Of a stretch of DNA of 64,000 nt, positions 34,442 through 42,741 are shown one piece after another (the first letter of the stretch is position 1; every line of letters starts with the position of its first letter). The notes under the pieces were generated by a model. It saw nothing but the letters and a program-made list of their open reading frames with translations, did not search any database and had not been told where the DNA came from. Position numbers and translations under genes: made by a program. Source of the stretch: an uncultured Acinetobacter sp. (lineage in GTDB: Bacteria > Cyanobacteriota > Vampirovibrionia > Gastranaerophilales > Gastranaerophilaceae); the NCBI GenBank assembly GCA_947306495.1, contig CAMZGT010000004.1, positions 1 to 64,000 of the forward strand, written 5' to 3'.

Positions 34442-36463
34442 TTATTTACCCATCGGATATGCTCTTACGACTGTTACCGAACCATCAACGTTCTTTCTTA
34501 CGGGAGCTTCAACTTCGTCATCATCAAGGTCTGCTGCGAATGCTACCGGTGTATTAACTGGTGATTGCATTATGTCATCAGGAACCCACTGAGTCATTAA
34601 GTTTTTAGCGTTTTCATTGTCCGGAATATTTTGATTTGGAACAGGTGTCGGTTTCGGATCCGGTGTTGGCGGAATTGGTTCGTTAGGACCAATTAAGTAT
34701 GTTGTGTTTTCTGATGGTTTTAATGTTAGTTGGTTATAACCGTTAGGACCATCTGTTAATTCGTATGTTATTACTTCATCAGGTCTGATTGTTGTAACTA
34801 CACCATCTCTGATATTTGTGTAGTTAGTTGTGAAATCTCTTCCCGGAAAATCAAGTTTCAGGTAATCTGTTTCTGAGCCTACGTTAATATTTTTAGCGTG
34901 TACGTCAGGACCTGTGATTTCAATTTTTGAACGATATGCTGTTAAGTTTACATCATTAGCATTTGCTCCTGTTACTTTTAAGTCGCCGTTTGATGAGATA
35001 TATGCATTACCCGGAGTGTTAATTTGAGTAATTTCACCACCTGCAACTTTGAGATAATCGTGACTCTTAATGTCTTTTGGAATGAATGTGTAATTTTCCA
35101 TTACACTGATTATTTGTTGAGCAGTTGTTATAGTATCACCCGTTTCTGTTGTGTAATCTGCCAAAGAACCGATGTAGCCGTTTGATGAAAATTTATATTC
35201 ATTAGCTGTCAAAACAGCTTTTCCGTCTGATAATACATTCAAATTATCTGATTTTAAATCAATTTTATTTGCTTTAGTATCAATAGTTACCGTAACATGA
35301 CCGTCTTGAGCGTGTGCTGATAAATCACCACCAACTGTCAAGCTGCCATCTAGTATTCTGCCTTCTTCAAAATTGTAGTTGCCGATGTGTATATTATCTT
35401 TTGATTGAATATTAACATTTCCTCCAACAGTGTTGTTACCAACTACGTGGGTGAAGTGCTTGTATCCGTATGGATTTTCAGATTGAGCAACTGTTGTAAG
35501 GTTCATATCCTTTCCAACTTGTACATTACCAACTTCTAAGAAGCCGCCGCCGTTTTGCATATTCAAATTACCATCAACTTTTGTATTTCTTGCATACATT
35601 AAAACACCGTTACCGGTCGCATTAACATCACCTGTCACGTGAAGAGCTTTACCGTTATCCACATAGTTAAGTACAATGCTGTCATCTGATTTCACTGTTA
35701 AGTTACCTTTTATTTCACCACCTGTAACTGTTTTTACATAGCCTTTATCCGAAACGATATATACATCGCCGTCAATTATCATAGCTTCAAGCCTAACAGC
35801 ATCCGTTGGTGCTGCATTACCTGTTGACAAATAGTCTTGACCGTTAGCTGTTATTAACTTAACACCGTTACCTGCTTTAATATTAGACGAAATCGCATTT
35901 ACAGCAGGAGACAGAATGTTGTATTCTCCGCCAACAGTGAAGTTTGAATCTTTAATTGTAACAACGCCAACCGCATCTGCTGTTGCAACATTTACTACGT
36001 TCATTGCGCCGTTAACAAAGCTTGCTGTCATTGGTTGAGTTGTAATCATTGTATCACCCGCAGTAGTAAATCTTGCCCCGTCAAATAAAACACCGTTCGG
36101 GTTTGAAATAATTAAGTTGCTTATACCGCTGTTTGCGTTAATCTGTCCGTAAATATTTGACATGCCTTGATTAACTGTGTTTAAAACAGTAAGATTATTT
36201 GCTCCGTTTACTGCATTAAAGTTAAGAGTTTCTCCTTTATCTACGTTCAAAGTGTTCCAGTTAACGTGGGTGTTAGCATTAAAATTTAAAGTTGCAGAAC
36301 CTGCACCTTTTGTCACATCAACTAAACCGCCTGAAGCCGAGTTAATGACTGCACCGCCGTTTTGTGTGCCAAGTCCGGTGTCAATAGCTGCCATTGATAC
36401 TTGCATTGACGCAAAAACCATTGTCAAAACAATTGTTGATAATTTTTTCTTAAAGTTTTTCAT
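34442..36463 (-). CDS. filamentous haemagglutinin-type exoprotein (TPS domain)
   Basis: A 673-residue secreted protein. Residues 1-27 form a long Sec signal peptide ending MAA. The next 150 residues form a TPS/haemagglutinin activity domain, with NLTVLNTVNQGMSNIYGQIN, LIISNPNGVLFDGA (the hallmark NPNG) and AGDTMITTQPM. Beta-helix-like repeats with many G-N-L/V-x-V strands follow up to about 590, then a proline-rich linker (PIPPTPDPKPTPVPN) and an acidic C-terminus. Such proteins cross the outer membrane through a partner TpsB channel, but none is encoded here. Much shorter than classic FhaB. It carries the shared two-box promoter element. Likely a surface adhesin. Confidence 0.82.
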   Translation of the reverse strand: MKNFKKKLSTIVLTMVFASMQVSMAAIDTGLGTQNGGAVINSASGGLVDVTKGAGSATLNFNANTHVNWNTLNVDKGETLNFNAVNGANNLTVLNTVNQGMSNIYGQINANSGISNLIISNPNGVLFDGARFTTAGDTMITTQPMTASFVNGAMNVVNVATADAVGVVTIKDSNFTVGGEYNILSPAVNAISSNIKAGNGVKLITANGQDYLSTGNAAPTDAVRLEAMIIDGDVYIVSDKGYVKTVTGGEIKGNLTVKSDDSIVLNYVDNGKALHVTGDVNATGNGVLMYARNTKVDGNLNMQNGGGFLEVGNVQVGKDMNLTTVAQSENPYGYKHFTHVVGNNTVGGNVNIQSKDNIHIGNYNFEEGRILDGSLTVGGDLSAHAQDGHVTVTIDTKANKIDLKSDNLNVLSDGKAVLTANEYKFSSNGYIGSLADYTTETGDTITTAQQIISVMENYTFIPKDIKSHDYLKVAGGEITQINTPGNAYISSNGDLKVTGANANDVNLTAYRSKIEITGPDVHAKNINVGSETDYLKLDFPGRDFTTNYTNIRDGVVTTIRPDEVITYELTDGPNGYNQLTLKPSENTTYLIGPNEPIPPTPDPKPTPVPNQNIPDNENAKNLMTQWVPDDIMQSPVNTPVAFAADLDDDEVEAPVRKNVDGSVTVVRAYPMGK

Positions 36464-36496
36464 ATAAAAATCCTCTTTCTCATTTGTATACCTTAA

Positions 36497-36528
36497 TTAT
36501 TTAAAGTATTTCTATTTTGAGAAATTGC
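36497..36528 (-). promoter_or_regulatory. shared two-box promoter element, site 3
   Basis: Minus strand: GCAATTT (36522-36528), ten bases, AAATACTTTA (36502-36511), one base, ATAA. It ends 33 bp before the ATG of the FHA-type gene. TTTGTTACAAA (36532-36542) lies just upstream, as at site 1. Confidence 0.6.
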
Positions 36529-36611
36529 TTTTTTGTTACAAAGATTTACAATCAATAAAAAAGCTACAGTAATAACTGTAACTTAAGACACTAACTATTA
36601 ACAAAAATTTA

Positions 36612-37814
36612 TTATCCTACGATACTCTTATATATGAGAGCGGATGCCTTCACTATAAAATCTTTTCCTTGAGGTGCATTATACGGCCGGTTTGCAAGTA
36701 TAACAATTATGTATTTTTTACCGTCCGGAGCATAAACGATTCCAGCATCACCTAACATTGTCCCTATATCGCCTGTTTTATGAACGAATAATGCACCAGA
36801 ACCAAGACCTGCTGCTATAAGTTTATTATTCTTTACGTGACTCATATAATCTATAATATATTCCCTTGAATTAATATTTAAAAATCCTGGGTTATCTAAA
36901 TTATAAAGAATTTTTGCCAAATCTTTTGCTGTAGTTTTGTTTGTTCCTTTTAAATCAGGAAGCCAAGTTCTGACATATGTTTTAGAAATACCCCAATCTC
37001 TCAGACCTGCATTAACGTCATCCATTCCGCCCATCTTAGCCATAATCATATTTGTTGCGGAATTATCAGAATCTTGAATCATTGTCTTAGCTAAAGCATC
37101 AAGAGAATACTTTCTGCCTGTTTGAGCATACTGCAAATCTCCGGAACCGGAAGCTTTATAGTAATTTGTCAGTGTCATTTCATCATATATTGTCATTTGA
37201 TTAGCTTCAATTGACTTAAACATTCTTACAAGAACAGGAAGCTTAATTATACTTGCTGCAGAATATTGTATATCTGCATTTATATCAACATATTGACCGT
37301 TTTCATATTCCCAAACGTATATTGCAGGTTTAACGGTTGAATACTCTGCCATTAATCCTTGAAGTGATTTTTTTAAGCCTGTCATTTCTGATGTTTGGTA
37401 CATTGTAGTAACTTCACTATGTGTTTTTTGAACGGTTGGTGTCATTAAATTTCTGTTCAGGAATAAATCATTATACAAATAATTTGATACAGGATTCATT
37501 AAAGAATACAAATTAACAGAAGAAGATTTTTTATAATCAACTTGTGCCATATTTTTAGGAACTGAAGTTGTCATATTCAAATTATTAGGATAAAAAACCT
37601 GCTTTATCAAATTGTTGTAACAAAAAGGATGAACATATACAGCAAATAAATAAAAACAAGAAAGAACCATACCTAATCTAAGTAAATAGAATAGAGGGTT
37701 AATTCTTTTTTTACGCTTAACAACTTTTTTGGAACGAACTACTCGTTTTGGTATAGGCCGCACGACATGCAGTCTTCTCTCTTCTCTTCTTACTTGTTGT
37801 TGATAAGCGTACAA
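36612..37814 (-). CDS. membrane-anchored class A beta-lactamase-fold serine hydrolase
   Basis: A 400-residue protein. An arginine/lysine-rich N-terminus (1-38) precedes a transmembrane helix (about 41-62), then a linker and a penicillin-recognising domain from about 150. Motifs are S188-I-I-K191 (SxxK), SDN at 249-251 and KTG at 346-348. The omega-loop position of class A beta-lactamases, normally WEPELN, reads WLPDLK (284-289): the deacylating Glu166 and Asn170 equivalents are missing. A DD-peptidase or other peptidoglycan role is therefore more likely than beta-lactam hydrolysis. The start is TTG, supported by GGAGG eight bases upstream. Confidence 0.82.
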   Translation of the reverse strand: MYAYQQQVRREERRLHVVRPIPKRVVRSKKVVKRKKRINPLFYLLRLGMVLSCFYLFAVYVHPFCYNNLIKQVFYPNNLNMTTSVPKNMAQVDYKKSSSVNLYSLMNPVSNYLYNDLFLNRNLMTPTVQKTHSEVTTMYQTSEMTGLKKSLQGLMAEYSTVKPAIYVWEYENGQYVDINADIQYSAASIIKLPVLVRMFKSIEANQMTIYDEMTLTNYYKASGSGDLQYAQTGRKYSLDALAKTMIQDSDNSATNMIMAKMGGMDDVNAGLRDWGISKTYVRTWLPDLKGTNKTTAKDLAKILYNLDNPGFLNINSREYIIDYMSHVKNNKLIAAGLGSGALFVHKTGDIGTMLGDAGIVYAPDGKKYIIVILANRPYNAPQGKDFIVKASALIYKSIVG

Positions 37815-37978
37815 CTAACTAACCTCCGCTGTCCCCAACATTATATTAACATTTCTTAACAAAAGACAAATCATACGAAAAGATGAAGTCTGCTTACTTA
37901 TTATACTTATTGGCTAGAATTGTAGGGTAATGTTTAAGGAGTTAAAACATTTAAAATGTAAAAGAAAAGGAGTTTGGT

Positions 37979-38290
37979 ATGAAAAAGTATTTGATAATTA
38001 TAGCATTTTTTACATTACCTTCATTTGCAGCTTGTCCGATTGAAAGTGGTGAAACTGTTTGTTCACTGCCTTCCTTTAGGGAACAAATTAAACCCACTTA
38101 TCAATCTAATTCTCCAAGCAACGCTAATTCGGAGCCTAACAGTCCGCTCCAGCCTCTAAGCAGACAAGACCCGATTAACCAAATGCGAAGTCCAAATAAT
38201 AATCTTAACTACAATTCAGGGTGTCAATTTGGAGTTTGTTTGCAAAATCCGAACGAATCGAGGCTGCCTATTAATAGCGATATTGATTAA
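37979..38290 (+). CDS. small secreted Pro/Asn/Ser-rich protein
   Basis: A 103-residue exported protein with a clean signal peptide (MKKYLIIIAFFTLPSFAA). The mature part is low in complexity, rich in Asn, Pro, Ser and Gln, with four cysteines in two pairs: ACPIESGETVC near its start and GCQFGVC near residue 80. The spacing could support two disulfides. AAAGGAG is 6 bases before the ATG. I do not recognise the family. The gene is alone on the plus strand and ends inside a perfect palindromic terminator. Confidence 0.65.
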   Translation: MKKYLIIIAFFTLPSFAACPIESGETVCSLPSFREQIKPTYQSNSPSNANSEPNSPLQPLSRQDPINQMRSPNNNLNYNSGCQFGVCLQNPNESRLPINSDID

Positions 38291-38333
38291 AAAAGAGAGG
38301 CGCACGCATTGCGTGCGCCTCTCTTTTTTAATC
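38285..38333. terminator. 49-base perfect palindrome, bidirectional terminator
   Basis: Two perfect 24-base arms around a single base: an A/T outer part and a GC-rich core GAGAGGCGCACGCA. It includes the stop codon of the upstream gene and serves the convergent gene at 38339. Its AGAGAGGCGC core is shared with the palindrome at 2478-2520. Confidence 0.85.
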
Positions 38334-38338
38334 AAACC

Positions 38339-38734
38339 TTATAACATATTTTTTCTGATTTTTTCTTTTGCCTTATCGATTTCTTTAATTCTTCTTTCAA
38401 TAGAACGAACTTGTTTTTTAAGTGCTGCTCTTTCGCTTTTTACAAGCTTATATTGAGCGTCAACGTCTGCATATTTTGTTTTGCAATTTAATAAATCGTT
38501 ACGAATATCAACCTGAGCGTTATCTAATTGTTCAATTGCATTTTGAATATTTCCGTTTCCAATAGCATCTCCGTTAAGAGAAGTTGCTGCCGCAGGAGCA
38601 GAATTCTTGTTGGTAAGAGTTGTTGTACCGTAAGACGTATCATTAAAATTCAATGGTGTAAAAGCATTTCCATCGGCATAAGCTGCACAGCTTAATAAAA
38701 CACAGATGCTTAAAGCTAAAACTGTTTTTTTCAT
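38339..38734 (-). CDS. small exported coiled-coil protein
   Basis: A 131-residue protein with a Sec signal peptide (MKKTVLALSICVLLSCAAYA, cleavage after AYA). A Ser/Thr/Asn-rich stretch follows, then a heptad-like coiled coil from about 70 to the end, ending in a very basic run (KKQVRSIERRIKEIDKAKEK). Probably periplasmic or surface-located, and possibly membrane- or peptidoglycan-interacting through its charged helix. GGAGAAA precedes the ATG. Family not recognised. Confidence 0.65.
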   Translation of the reverse strand: MKKTVLALSICVLLSCAAYADGNAFTPLNFNDTSYGTTTLTNKNSAPAAATSLNGDAIGNGNIQNAIEQLDNAQVDIRNDLLNCKTKYADVDAQYKLVKSERAALKKQVRSIERRIKEIDKAKEKIRKNML

Positions 38735-38816
38735 ATTTAGTTTCTCCTATTTTTACTTAATTATATTATATTTTTTACAATTTGCCTATCCTTTAATAAA
38801 TGTATAATATATAAAT

Positions 38817-39275
38817 ATGGAAAATAATTATTGTAACAAATGCGGAGAATGCTGCCGCAACATCAGAGCTGATTTTAAAAGAAATATATTATATTTTGAC
38901 GGAATTCAGGAACTTGACCCAAAGTTTAAAGATATGTTGATTGAGAAAAGTAAAGACGGAGATATTTCCGAATGCACTTGCAGATATCTAAAAGGAAATT
39001 TATGTACAAATCCTCAGAAACATATATTTTGTGCATTGTACCCTTCACACCCTTTTGCTAATCTGCCTGAGGATTGTGACTTTCGCGGAATCATTTTTAT
39101 GCAAAGTGAAAAAATAAAAAAAACAATAAGAAAAATGAAAGAAGAAATTATACACTACAGCTCTTTAATTGAATCAGGCGTTTCAAAAACAGAACAAAAT
39201 CAATACCAGAAGATAATAAATTCTCACCAAAGTTATATTAACAGATATTTAATGTATGGTTCTAATGATTGGTAA
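38817..39275 (+). CDS. second YkgJ-type CxxCxxCC protein
   Basis: A 152-residue protein beginning MENNYCNKCGECCRNI, so the CxxCxxCC cluster is at the N-terminus. Further cysteines follow in CTCRYLKGNLC, FCALYPSHP and EDCDFRG. The pattern is that of the YkgJ/UPF0153 metal-binding family; the function is unknown. A TAATAT box (38805-38810) lies six bases before the ATG and a TATAAT eight bases before it, with no Shine-Dalgarno, suggesting a leaderless or nearly leaderless transcript. It is divergent from the coiled-coil gene. Confidence 0.78.
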   Translation: MENNYCNKCGECCRNIRADFKRNILYFDGIQELDPKFKDMLIEKSKDGDISECTCRYLKGNLCTNPQKHIFCALYPSHPFANLPEDCDFRGIIFMQSEKIKKTIRKMKEEIIHYSSLIESGVSKTEQNQYQKIINSHQSYINRYLMYGSNDW

Positions 39276-39427
39276 TACAAACGTATGATTTTTCGACAAA
39301 CACCTACATCAAATATATGATTTTTCATTTTTACAAATATTAATTTTTGTAAAGATATTTTATAATACAATTAGGAAAATTGACTTATAGTACATTTCCA
39401 TTAAGAGAAAGATAGAAACAAGAACAC

Positions 39428-39492
39428 AGTGCACTAAGAACAAGGTGCAAAAGCAGATTGATTCGCATAATCACTTAGTTGCTTAGTCACTT
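39428..39492 (+). repeat. imperfect inverted repeat in the 5' leader, octamer-related
   Basis: AGTGCACTAAGAACAAGGTG (39428-39447) pairs with most of TCACTTAGTTGCTTAGTCAC near 39471-39490 around a 20-base loop. The right arm is made of octamers (TCACTTAG, TTGCTTAG, TCACTTCA) related to the repeats before fliG. An AAAAGGAGAT ribosome site follows directly. The rest of the 235-bp leader (39276-39510) is AT-rich and shows no gene. Confidence 0.45.
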
Positions 39493-39510
39493 CAAAAGGA
39501 GATACCGCTT

Positions 39511-41118
39511 ATGGGTATGGCAGCATCACAGGCAAGGTATTTGGCACTTGTCGCAAGAAAATCAAATTGTGAATATGAAGGACAACAGATAAACCAAGCA
39601 AGGTTGAACCTTTCCAATCAATCTGCGAATTTATTCAACCAGATGTTAGGATTAAAGGTTCCTGTTCCGCCGAGTACACAGGATTTCACAAAAACACAGT
39701 ACTCGTTCTCTGACGGAATTAATAATGCTGTAATAGATTACTGGAATCAGCTTGCAGAGCCTGATAGTAACGGTTATAACTATGTTGTAAATTATCACTA
39801 TAATGCAAACATTTATACAGGTTCTCAAAAGAAGATGAACGACCCGCAAGTACAGTTTTCTTGGGATGTTCCGCCTAGCAGCGAATGGGCGGCTAATGTT
39901 GCAACAATTGAAGCAGCATTAAAGAAAATTACAGAAAAACAAAAAGCTGTTGATGATGCGGAAGCTGCGCTGAGCAAAATAACATCTCAAGCAGCAAAAT
40001 TGTCTACATATGCAGATAAAGCAACATATAAAGAAAACATGACCGCGAGTTATGATTCTGATAACAATAGCTACAAAATATATCAAAGTGCAGCAGAAAA
40101 AGAAACATATGTAGCATATGATAAATTAGGAGAAAACCCTAAAACTGAAATTGACGGTTACATAGAAGAACTTAAACAAAATGGTGTAAGCATTGACACT
40201 GCAAATGTGTATTATGATGCAACAAACAAACGTATTGCATTTAAAGAGGATTTGGAAGCCTTAAAACCTAAAGGAGCAGCAACAGCTCCAAATGGTAATA
40301 AAACCAGTCTTACTGTTTATCGTATGACAGGCGCCAAAACAGACAATTACAACACTCTAGCAAGTATTAATAATGATATAGCAAAAGCTAAACAAGCTCT
40401 AAGGGATGCAAATACTGCGCTAGATGAAGCAAAAGAAGAATACGAAGCTCTAAGCGTACCAAGTTATATAGGTAACAACAAATTAACACCTCTTGAAGAA
40501 CTTACCGATGCACAGGCAGCAGAAATTCAGCAGGTAATAAAAGATATGCAAGCTCAGGACGTTCAAACCACAATACCAAAGTGCTTTGCAAACGGTACGT
40601 ATTCAAAAAATGACTACATAGGCGGTTTGTATTCTTTTGTTCTTAATGGTGTTACATATTATGCAACATACTACGATTTAGCAAAAACTGCATCAGAAGG
40701 TACCGGCATAAATCACATTGACGACCAGCCGCAGTTACCTTATTATAACGCATCGTACATAAATACCAGAGTAGATAAACAAGAAAAAGCTATTCTCGAA
40801 ACAGATGCTAACGGCAGATTTGTATCAGTCCGACTAAGTAATGATACCGTTAAATATACGCTTAATGTTGAAACCATAACAGACGATGTGGCATATGAAG
40901 ATGCAATGAACAAGTATTATTACGAAAATGCCCAATATGACAAAATGGTTCAAGATATCAACGCTAAGACCTCAATAATTCACGCAGAAGACAGAACGTT
41001 AGAGTTGAGATTAAAGCAGCTCGAAACAGAACAAAATGCTCTGTCAAACGAAATGGAAGCAGTACAAAAGGTTGTCAAAGAAAACGTTGAAAAATCATTT
41101 AAAACATTCGGCGGGTAA
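39511..41118 (+). CDS. large filament-like secreted protein candidate
   Basis: A 535-residue protein without a Sec signal. Its N-terminus (MGMAASQARYLALVARKSNC) and C-terminus (about 490-535, LELRLKQLETEQNALSNEM...SFKTFGG) are helical and able to form a coiled coil, while the middle is a larger Tyr/Asn/Thr-rich domain. This terminal-helix layout is like flagellin-type and type III-secreted axial proteins. The N-terminus aligns without gaps to that of the 110-residue protein at 42742 (12 of 34 identical). AAAAGGAGAT precedes the ATG. It stands beside the flagellar fli operon. Export through the flagellar apparatus is inference. Confidence 0.6.
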   Translation: MGMAASQARYLALVARKSNCEYEGQQINQARLNLSNQSANLFNQMLGLKVPVPPSTQDFTKTQYSFSDGINNAVIDYWNQLAEPDSNGYNYVVNYHYNANIYTGSQKKMNDPQVQFSWDVPPSSEWAANVATIEAALKKITEKQKAVDDAEAALSKITSQAAKLSTYADKATYKENMTASYDSDNNSYKIYQSAAEKETYVAYDKLGENPKTEIDGYIEELKQNGVSIDTANVYYDATNKRIAFKEDLEALKPKGAATAPNGNKTSLTVYRMTGAKTDNYNTLASINNDIAKAKQALRDANTALDEAKEEYEALSVPSYIGNNKLTPLEELTDAQAAEIQQVIKDMQAQDVQTTIPKCFANGTYSKNDYIGGLYSFVLNGVTYYATYYDLAKTASEGTGINHIDDQPQLPYYNASYINTRVDKQEKAILETDANGRFVSVRLSNDTVKYTLNVETITDDVAYEDAMNKYYYENAQYDKMVQDINAKTSIIHAEDRTLELRLKQLETEQNALSNEMEAVQKVVKENVEKSFKTFGG

Positions 41119-41150
41119 TTAAGATAAAAGTAAAAAAAGAAAGAAAAACA

Positions 41151-42008
41151 ATGTCTTACAAAAACGATGGATACCTAGTAATAGCAAACAGATACGGCTC
41201 AGCTTCTTCAGACGCCAAAGTAATGCTTTATGAAACCTATGACAGATTAAGAGATTTAACTGTATCAGGTTCAGGAAGCTCAGGAACAGGCTTTGAAGCA
41301 GCCGGAGGATTCTTGTATCAATTGGCTAGTTTATTTGCGCCATCTGCCTTTATGACAACATTGGGCGGAACCACAGCAATGAACATTCCTGGAACTTCAT
41401 ACTGGAGTCAATACACCGGCGGTACTGGCGGACTTACAGGAACATATTCATCTTTTGGTGTAAATTCTTTAGGAAACTATTCCGGATTTCCTAGCGGCTA
41501 CGCTGCTAACATAGGGAATCGTATGAGCGGATACACAACAGGTGGTGCAAGCGGAATCGGTGACTTACTAAACGGTTTTGGCTCATCGGATGGTGCTACA
41601 ACAGGTTTTGCTTCGGGCATAGGTAGTATTGCAGATATCGCAAGTACTGCAGCTTACGGAATTGGTACTGCAAATGGTTATGGTATTGGTGCTAAAAACA
41701 TATTAATGCCTCTTGCAGGTATCGTATCAGGTTGGGGCGGTATTATGACAGCTGCTGCTCCTTATTTGGGAGAATTCGGACTCCCTGCAGTTGTTATGGG
41801 TAACTTAATGCAAGGAACAACATCAGCCGCATTATCGGCCTACCAAACCGTATCAAGTAACATTGTAGCGAACGCTGACGCAATACTTTCTCAGAAGGTT
41901 GCAAACATTGAAACTGTTTGTAAAATGTTAGATACACAGAGTGATGTAGTAAGAAAAATGCTCAAAGACGATGTTGAGTCCAAGGGCAAAGATATTCAAG
42001 ACATGTAA
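41151..42008 (+). CDS. Gly/Ser/Thr-rich protein, possibly exported
   Basis: A 285-residue protein starting 32 bp after the preceding gene. A short helical N-terminus is followed by 150 residues rich in Gly, Ser, Thr and Tyr, a hydrophobic stretch (about 180-225, ILMPLAGIVSGWGGIMTAAAP) and a helical C-terminus (SQKVANIETVCKMLDTQSDV). No Sec signal. Hydrophobic centre plus helical ends resembles translocator proteins of type III secretion, but similarity is only in layout. Likely co-transcribed with the filament-like gene. Family not recognised. Confidence 0.6.
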   Translation: MSYKNDGYLVIANRYGSASSDAKVMLYETYDRLRDLTVSGSGSSGTGFEAAGGFLYQLASLFAPSAFMTTLGGTTAMNIPGTSYWSQYTGGTGGLTGTYSSFGVNSLGNYSGFPSGYAANIGNRMSGYTTGGASGIGDLLNGFGSSDGATTGFASGIGSIADIASTAAYGIGTANGYGIGAKNILMPLAGIVSGWGGIMTAAAPYLGEFGLPAVVMGNLMQGTTSAALSAYQTVSSNIVANADAILSQKVANIETVCKMLDTQSDVVRKMLKDDVESKGKDIQDM

Positions 42009-42064
42009 CGAATAGGAGATAAAAATATAAATATCACCTGTTGAATTAAAAGAGAAGAGAGAAA

Positions 42065-42268
42065 ATGCAAGGACGCACATTTTACAGAACAATGCTGGAT
42101 ATATTTTTAAACAACGTTATCGTAAAATCGATAACGTCAGTTGTAAATTTTTGTAAAGAACAGCGTTATTATTCACGAAAAGAATTAAAGTTTTTTCAAA
42201 ATGTGCCGATAAATAATGTAAAAGTCGATAAATACGATAATCGATTTTTGTTTCAAGTAACAAAGTGA
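42065..42268 (+). CDS. possible small basic protein
   Basis: A 67-codon frame with an AGAGAG sequence 5 bases before its ATG. The product is basic (MQGRTFYRTMLDIFLNNVIV) and has no recognisable motif. It contains an internal hairpin (CGTTATCG/CGATAACG, about 42115-42136), so the region could instead be untranslated leader. Codon use is ordinary for the window. Weakly supported. Confidence 0.3.
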   Translation: MQGRTFYRTMLDIFLNNVIVKSITSVVNFCKEQRYYSRKELKFFQNVPINNVKVDKYDNRFLFQVTK

Positions 42269-42460
42269 CAAAGCTTTGCAATTATATTTTAAAGTATTAA
42301 GAAAGAAATATCATGCAAAATATTAATTCAAAGACAGTATTTAATACCCTCTTAACAACTTTATTAAGAAATGTAACAAATACCCTAAAAATTAGGCAAT
42401 TATTAAAGATTACATGTTTTATAATACATGTAGGTCTGTATTGCATAGGAGCAAAAAACC
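42269..42460 (+). other. intergenic region with a candidate promoter
   Basis: No gene seen. TATAAT at 42420-42425 is flanked on both sides by ACATGT (42412-42417 and 42426-42431), so the -10 hexamer sits inside an inverted repeat that could be an operator. GCAATT lies 18 bp upstream (42396-42401), recalling the first box of the two-box element. ATGTAACAAA occurs at 42370-42379. Confidence 0.4.
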
Positions 42461-42730
42461 ATGCGTGAAGAACTACAAGATAATATAAAACGGTTAGTGA
42501 ACTTTGTGAATTTTACACGCTCGTTCTTCAAGCGAAAAAATCCGTTTAAGGCACTTGCTGTTAATATTATATCGGCCTTAAAGGACATGCTTACCATAAG
42601 ACAAAAGTTAAAAATGGCAAAGTATAGGGTAAGTTACCACCAGCACCAGCTTCACAAAATGGAAAGTTTGATAGCAGAAAGTAATGAACACACATTCCTG
42701 AAAGGCAAAAACTTAAACGAAACAAGATAA
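42461..42730 (+). CDS. small basic helical protein in the flagella-adjacent cluster
   Basis: An 89-residue, lysine/arginine-rich, helical protein without a signal peptide. TAGGAGC stands 9 bases before the ATG. It is followed after 11 bp by the 110-residue filament-like gene, so the two form an operon. Small basic helical proteins beside secreted substrates are often chaperones, but most type III chaperones are acidic, which argues against a simple assignment. Family not recognised. Confidence 0.6.
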   Translation: MREELQDNIKRLVNFVNFTRSFFKRKNPFKALAVNIISALKDMLTIRQKLKMAKYRVSYHQHQLHKMESLIAESNEHTFLKGKNLNETR

Positions 42731-42741
42731 AGGAACCGATT

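Noticed and set aside
36612-37814. Annotation as a beta-lactamase resistance gene
   Set aside because: The Glu166 and Asn170 equivalents are missing in the WLPDLK loop, so efficient beta-lactam hydrolysis is not expected.
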